10,920 nucleotides of DNA from Hyphochytrium catenoides (lineage: Eukaryota > Sar > Hyphochytriomycetes > Hyphochytriales > Hyphochytriaceae), in the NCBI GenBank assembly GCA_900088475.1, contig FLMG01002080.1, positions 8,127 through 19,046 on the forward strand. The letters are read 5' to 3'. The notes under the pieces are model-generated. The model saw only the letters and a program-made list of their open reading frames with translations. It made no database searches and had not been told where the DNA came from. Positions 7,902 to 10,920 of the stretch are shown piece after piece; within the stretch, counting starts at the first letter, position 1; every line of letters starts with the position of its first letter. The position numbers were made by a program, and so were the translations under genes.

Positions 7902-8110
7902 TTTCGGTTAACGCTTTCGGAAACAAGGTGAGGGTTTTGAGTTGTAGGTGCTGCTGCCGCGCCTGAGGCTGCGGCCTTGAGAGCTTCCTCCTCCTCCTGG
8001 GTCCTTGGCCTCTTCGTCAGGAGCCAATGCCAGCGCTGCAGGCTTAGGAGGAGACTCATGATAGCCGGCCCAGGGGCACACTCAGCAGGCAGTGTTTGCT
8101 GGGACTCCAT
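7902..8110 (-). CDS. Candidate first exon on the minus strand, possibly the transposase N-terminus
   Basis: An ATG at 8110 (MESQQTLPAEC) opens a frame to a good donor, AAA|GTAAGT, at 7901. An acceptor GGCAG ending at 7799 would join it, in phase, to the transposase-like KLVTLICECI segment (103-base intron). The joined reading around the junction, HLVSESVNR then KLVTLICECI, resembles the helix-turn-helix-like region seen before the catalytic core in Harbinger-type proteins. A Glu/Ala-rich stretch (TQEEEEALKAAASGAAAA) precedes it. The alternative is an unrelated small exon. The frame also continues upstream of 8110 to 8242 without a stop, so the start is not certain. Confidence 0.35.
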
Positions 8111-8226
8111 GGCCCCGCTCAGGGTAGACAGAGTGGCAAGGGCATGAGAAGGCGGTTCCTTACTCTGGCAGGGAGGGACATCACGTGCTGGGCTCAGTCC
8201 TTGAGAGGCTGAGTGGTGGGAAGGAC

Positions 8227-8908
8227 ATGGCTCAACCGACACTTCAAAGTTTTACCTCTCTGTATGGGAAGTATGACGACAGACGGGAACATGGTGCTTC
8301 CTCACTCTTCCAGGTGTACACAGAGATGCTCCAGAGTTTGCCTCTCTGGGAAGCCCTCCAGGTAGTGGAGCTCCCTTCGCTTCAGTGCTACGGCATCCTT
8401 GCGGCGCGCAAGCTCAGCGGGTTGGAGACTGACTTGGAAGGGCGACGGGAAGGAGAGTCTGGCGCGGTAAGGACTAGGATGAGCCCACGCCAAGCCGCAG
8501 AAACGTCCCGTAAGGAGGCACTGACAGGGCTACTGACAGGTGCCTGAGAAGCGAGTCATGGAGCTTGTGATCCCACTCAGCCTGTTCCAAAGCCTGACTT
8601 ATGAAAGGTGAGAGGAGAGGATGCTCTGCTACCAGTATCAGCCGTCCTTGGCTCGTGAGCTGACCGTGACCCTCACAGGCTGCTCACTATCGTCCGTACA
8701 GCCAACAGTGATCAGTCTCTGCTGCCGCAGCTCCATACAAATGGGCCACTGAGAGCCAACAGGGCGGGAGTGCACATCCGACTTGCTTTGTGTGGAGACA
8801 GCGCGGTCAGGTGATAGATGGATTGCGTTCATGCTCTCCTGACGTGCTCAAAAGCTGATCTGTGCTCTGCTCAGCTACTACCAAGCCCAGGAGCTATTCA
8901 ATGACTAG
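8227..8908 (+). CDS. Unidentified protein, candidate four-exon gene with very short introns
   Basis: Exons 8227-8466, 8540-8607, 8679-8810 and 8875-8908 total 474 bases (157 residues, TAG stop). Introns of 73, 71 and 64 bases begin GTAAGG, GTGAGA and GTGATA and end CTGACAG, CCTCACAG and CTGCTCAG. All phases agree (0, 2, 2). The translation is fluent and Leu-rich: YTEMLQSLPLWEALQVVEL, LQCYGILAARKLSGLETDLE, VPEKRVMELVIPLSLFQSL, then LLTIVRTANSDQSLLPQLH and VHIRLALCGDSAV. I recognise no family; it may be helical. The start could instead follow an acceptor at 8313 (pyrimidine-rich, CTCTTCCAG), with the first exon elsewhere. The last exon is only 34 bases and may not be the true end. Confidence 0.5.
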
Positions 8909-9119
8909 AGCTGTGGGTCTTTCCCCTAGAGATCGGCCCACAGGCACCGCTCCAGTGCTCGTCGCACAGTGCGGGCCAACATACTCCAGAGGAAAGGTGA
9001 TAGTGCTTTAGAAGCGCACTGAAAGCGCCGCCCTTAGGATGATCCAGACAGCTTCAGATGCTCAGTGCTGCCGTGGCGCTGGACCTTCCGCATGACAAGC
9101 CATAGCGCCCCACCTCTAG
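8909..9119. other. No confident gene between two sets of candidate exons
   Basis: Several plausible acceptors (for example TCTTTCCCCTAG ending at 8938) and donors are present, but I could not chain exons here without meeting stops. It may be intronic if the candidates on either side are one gene. Confidence 0.3.
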
Positions 9120-9299
9120 ATGGCCACCTTGGGAGCAGGAGCGCAGTCAGAGATTGAGAAGTTCCTTACATTTCCCAACCTCCTGTCTGCCTTACGCCTG
9201 GCAGCGGGTGTTTCTACTTCTAAGTCACCTTCAGAGGGGGAAAGGCGAGTATTTATTTCTGATATCCGCCATTCCTCAGGCCAGTCCCTGCTTGCCGTG
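9120..9299 (+). CDS. Candidate pair of exons, unidentified Leu-rich protein
   Basis: Exon 9120-9207 (from ATG, or preceded by an acceptor CTCTAG) and exon 9280-9299 are separated by a 72-base intron, GTGTTT to CCTCAG, with phase kept. The joined reading gives EIEKFLTFPNLLSALRLAAG then QSLLAV, and a donor GTAACA follows at 9300. The intron length matches the 64-73-base introns of the candidate gene upstream, suggesting the same gene or class. No family is recognised. Confidence 0.35.
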
Positions 9300-9487
9300 G
9301 TAACAGTGGCTATCTAGCTGCCTTTCTTGCCATGAGACTAGCAAACGGAGCTGGTCATGCTGTAAGCAGTAACAGCGCCATAGACAATCTCTCATGTCCT
9401 TCAACCGAGCTGGTTCTCCTCTTTCCCATAATGTTTTTTGGGGTACCACGGCTCCTTTGGCAGCTCCACTGCCATAAGCTCCTGCAG

Positions 9488-9537
9488 GCATTGGTACTGG
9501 CGTCTGCACTGATGGAGGAGTCAAGGATAGAGAGCGG
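9488..9537 (+). CDS. Candidate short exon, unidentified
   Basis: An acceptor CTCCTGCAG ending at 9487 and a donor GCGG|GTATGA at 9538 bracket 50 bases reading ALVLASALMEESRIES. It may belong with the exons at 9120-9299, but I could not find connecting exons in a compatible frame. Confidence 0.25.
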
Positions 9538-10086
9538 GTATGAAGTGCACGATAGCCTTAGATAACTGGCTCTCAAGTATAGCGCTCTTTGCTCCTGCTG
9601 GCCAACCTTTGCACAGAAGAGACCCTCCTTTCTAGAACTCTCGCTCTCCTTCCGTATAATATATCCTTCTCCTACCTTTCAATTATGCCGTGGGTTGGCC
9701 TGTGCTGCGGTTCCGCCTTGCTGCTTTCTAGGCCTCAAGCTCTTCTCTGTTCTGGCGTACATCTCCCAGTTGCCGCTTCTGCGTTTACATCCTGATGACT
9801 AGCTCTGTTGTCCTAATGAAAGTGGGCAAGCGCATTGATGGTTTAGGGTGGAGATTTCTGGGGATGATAGGTCATGGGGTGGATAAGCGACGCCCATGCC
9901 CGACAAGAGGTCTACGGACTGTGCCGCTATTTCCTCTTCTATGAGAGCCCTGGGCGAGAGCAATCTTGCAGTTGACTCAATCTGAAGGTTTCCGTGGGAA
10001 GACGCAAGGCCAAGTTCATTTATTTTGCTACGATGAATATATGAACTCTGACTATGCCCTTGCTCCTACCATGACTACCAGTTATC
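9538..10086. other. No confident gene; one open stretch noted
   Basis: A plus-strand open frame at 9589-9795 begins LLLLANLCTEETLLSRTLAL, which superficially resembles an armadillo-type helix. It is short, and its continuation is Ser/Leu/Cys-rich and featureless. No RNA gene was seen. Confidence 0.3.
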
Positions 10087-10202
10087 TACTCTATCGCTAT
10101 GTACAATGTACTCTATTGCTACGTACAAGGGGAGCTCTATATCTACACTATCGCTATGCACAAGAGGGAGCTCTATATCTACACTATCGCTATGTACAAG
10201 GT
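10087..10202. repeat. Nested tandem repeats (22-bp then 36-bp units)
   Basis: Two 22-bp units (10087-10108 and 10109-10130) share TACTCTATCGCTATGTACAA with a few changes. They run directly into two nearly identical 36-bp units (10131-10166 and 10167-10202) beginning GGAGCTCTATATCTACACTA and containing the same CTATCGCTATGYACAAG core. The next four bases, GGAG, begin a third copy that then diverges. Because 36 is a multiple of three, the long units encode a repeated LYLHYRYxQxGA dodecapeptide on the plus strand within the frame 9966-10277. I cannot tell whether that frame is translated. Confidence 0.92.
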
Positions 10203-10500
10203 GGAGTGTCTTTGATCCCCGTTCCCTTCTCGGCCCGCTCAGGTCTTCTGCCCAGGCTTCGGTCTTGGACTTCCTGACTGCTGCCAAGGAGAGCCAAAGA
10301 AGAGAATGATCCTGCTTGTGGGTGGGCCTTTGAACGAGCTGGAGCGGATCCGGATGCCCCAAGAAACTCCACTGGATGTTGAGAAGGGCGGTCGGAGAAA
10401 GAACTAACGGATTCACCCCTTTCCAGTGACATTACGTAGGGATCCTCCTCCTTCCTTTATGCTCTCTCCTTTTTTCCTTCTCCCTACTGGACTTGACCAG
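10203..10500. other. Possible exonic/intronic sequence before the terminal basic exon
   Basis: A plus-strand stretch near 10250-10307 reads ASVLDFLTAAKESQRRE after a possible acceptor (CTTCTGCCCAG), but ends in TGA. A GTAGGG donor at 10436 would give a 65-base intron to the acceptor at 10500, matching the short-intron class seen at 8.5-9.3 kb. I could not settle the upstream frame. Confidence 0.3.
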
Positions 10501-10836
10501 CTATCCCCTCGCCGCAAAAGAGAAAGGGTTACCTCCTCTCCCCAAAAGATGGCTCTGATGCTTCCACGAGGAAGGCAGGGAAGGAGGCCGCTTCAACCAG
10601 CCGCCAATCCACCCCAGGCAGGCATGCTGAGAGAGTCCAGTCCCGCAGCCTCCTTTTTCAATGAGCTCTATGCCGTAAACCAGAAGACAGAAAGAGCAAG
10701 CGACGAATCCCCACAAACTTGCATAAAGACTAAAGGTCAAGACCAAGAAGTGAAAGGCTGCAAACCAACAACGATCCGCCAGAAAAAAAGAATGAAGAAC
10801 AATCCAAAAGGAAGAAACGACAAGAACCAACAATAG
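10501..10836 (+). CDS. Candidate terminal exon encoding a basic low-complexity tail
   Basis: After a strong pyrimidine tract and the acceptor GACTTGACCAG (AG at 10499-10500), an open frame runs 111 codons to TAG at 10834-10836. It is rich in Lys, Arg, Gln and Ser (LSPRRKRERVTSSPQK at the start; IRQKKRMKNNPKGRNDKNQQ at the end), consistent with a disordered nucleic-acid-binding tail or nuclear localisation signals. A second frame of the same exon is open to about 10663 (KGYLLSPKDGSDASTRKAGK), so the true frame depends on the unseen upstream exon. No family is recognised. Confidence 0.35.
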   Translation, partial: LSPRRKRERVTSSPQKMALMLPRGRQGRRPLQPAANPPQAGMLRESSPAASFFNELYAVNQKTERASDESPQTCIKTKGQDQEVKGCKPTTIRQKKRMKNNPKGRNDKNQQ

Positions 10837-10920
10837 AAAACAACCAAAAAAAGAGAACAGACGGGGCAGACCGACAGGGCGTCACACAGAAGCACATGAA
10901 GCAAAGTAGGAATCAACACA

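Noticed and set aside
9589-9795. Armadillo/HEAT-repeat protein suggested by LLLLANLCTEETLLSRTLAL
   Set aside because: There is only one helix-like stretch, with no second repeat and no frame-compatible join to neighbouring exons.
10087-10202. CRISPR array
   Set aside because: The repeats are contiguous, without unique spacers, and the surrounding genes are eukaryotic.
10501-10833. Minus-strand ORFs at 10501-10833 and 10737-10919 (very hydrophobic)
   Set aside because: Their Phe/Leu/Ser composition is what the reverse strand of a Lys/Arg/Gln-rich, A-rich stretch gives. No motif or splice support.

Overview
The window looks like nuclear DNA of a eukaryote, probably a protist or alga. The evidence is GT-AG introns with branch-like CTNAC/CTAAC motifs and pyrimidine tracts, a eukaryotic tRNA-Gln with internal A and B boxes and a Pol III T-run, a eukaryotic-type KAE1 gene cut into exons, and eukaryotic DNA-transposon remains. 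No bacterial operon layout, ribosome binding site or CRISPR array was seen. I cannot name the lineage from sequence alone.

Layout. (a) 1-1362, minus: the 5' half of the KEOPS subunit gene KAE1/OSGEP, four exons that join in frame and run off the left edge. (b) 1363-2350: mostly intergenic, with one weak coding-like stretch. (c) 2351-4405, plus: a five-exon gene for a putative membrane protein with a split HNH-like (treble-clef) cysteine/histidine motif and a charged coiled-coil tail. (d) 4406-5322: short direct repeats, an unassigned minus-strand ORF that faintly resembles the PB1-like N-terminal domain of Mutator-like transposases, and tRNA-Gln(CUG). (e) 5323-6824: a large inverted repeat, two arms of about 460-510 bp around a 536-bp unique spacer. 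(f) 6984 to about 7798, possibly 8110, minus: a decayed PIF/Harbinger-type (DDE_Tnp_4) transposase with in-frame stops. (g) 8227-9537, plus: candidate exons separated by very short introns of 64-73 bases, product unknown. (h) 10087-10202: nested 22-bp and 36-bp tandem repeats. (i) 10501-10836: a candidate basic terminal exon.

Functionally, KAE1 modifies ANN-decoding tRNAs in the KEOPS complex. The tRNA-Gln here is not one of its substrates, so their proximity carries no obvious meaning. The middle of the window (about 4.7-8.1 kb) behaves as a mobile-element graveyard between two ordinary, intron-containing gene regions.
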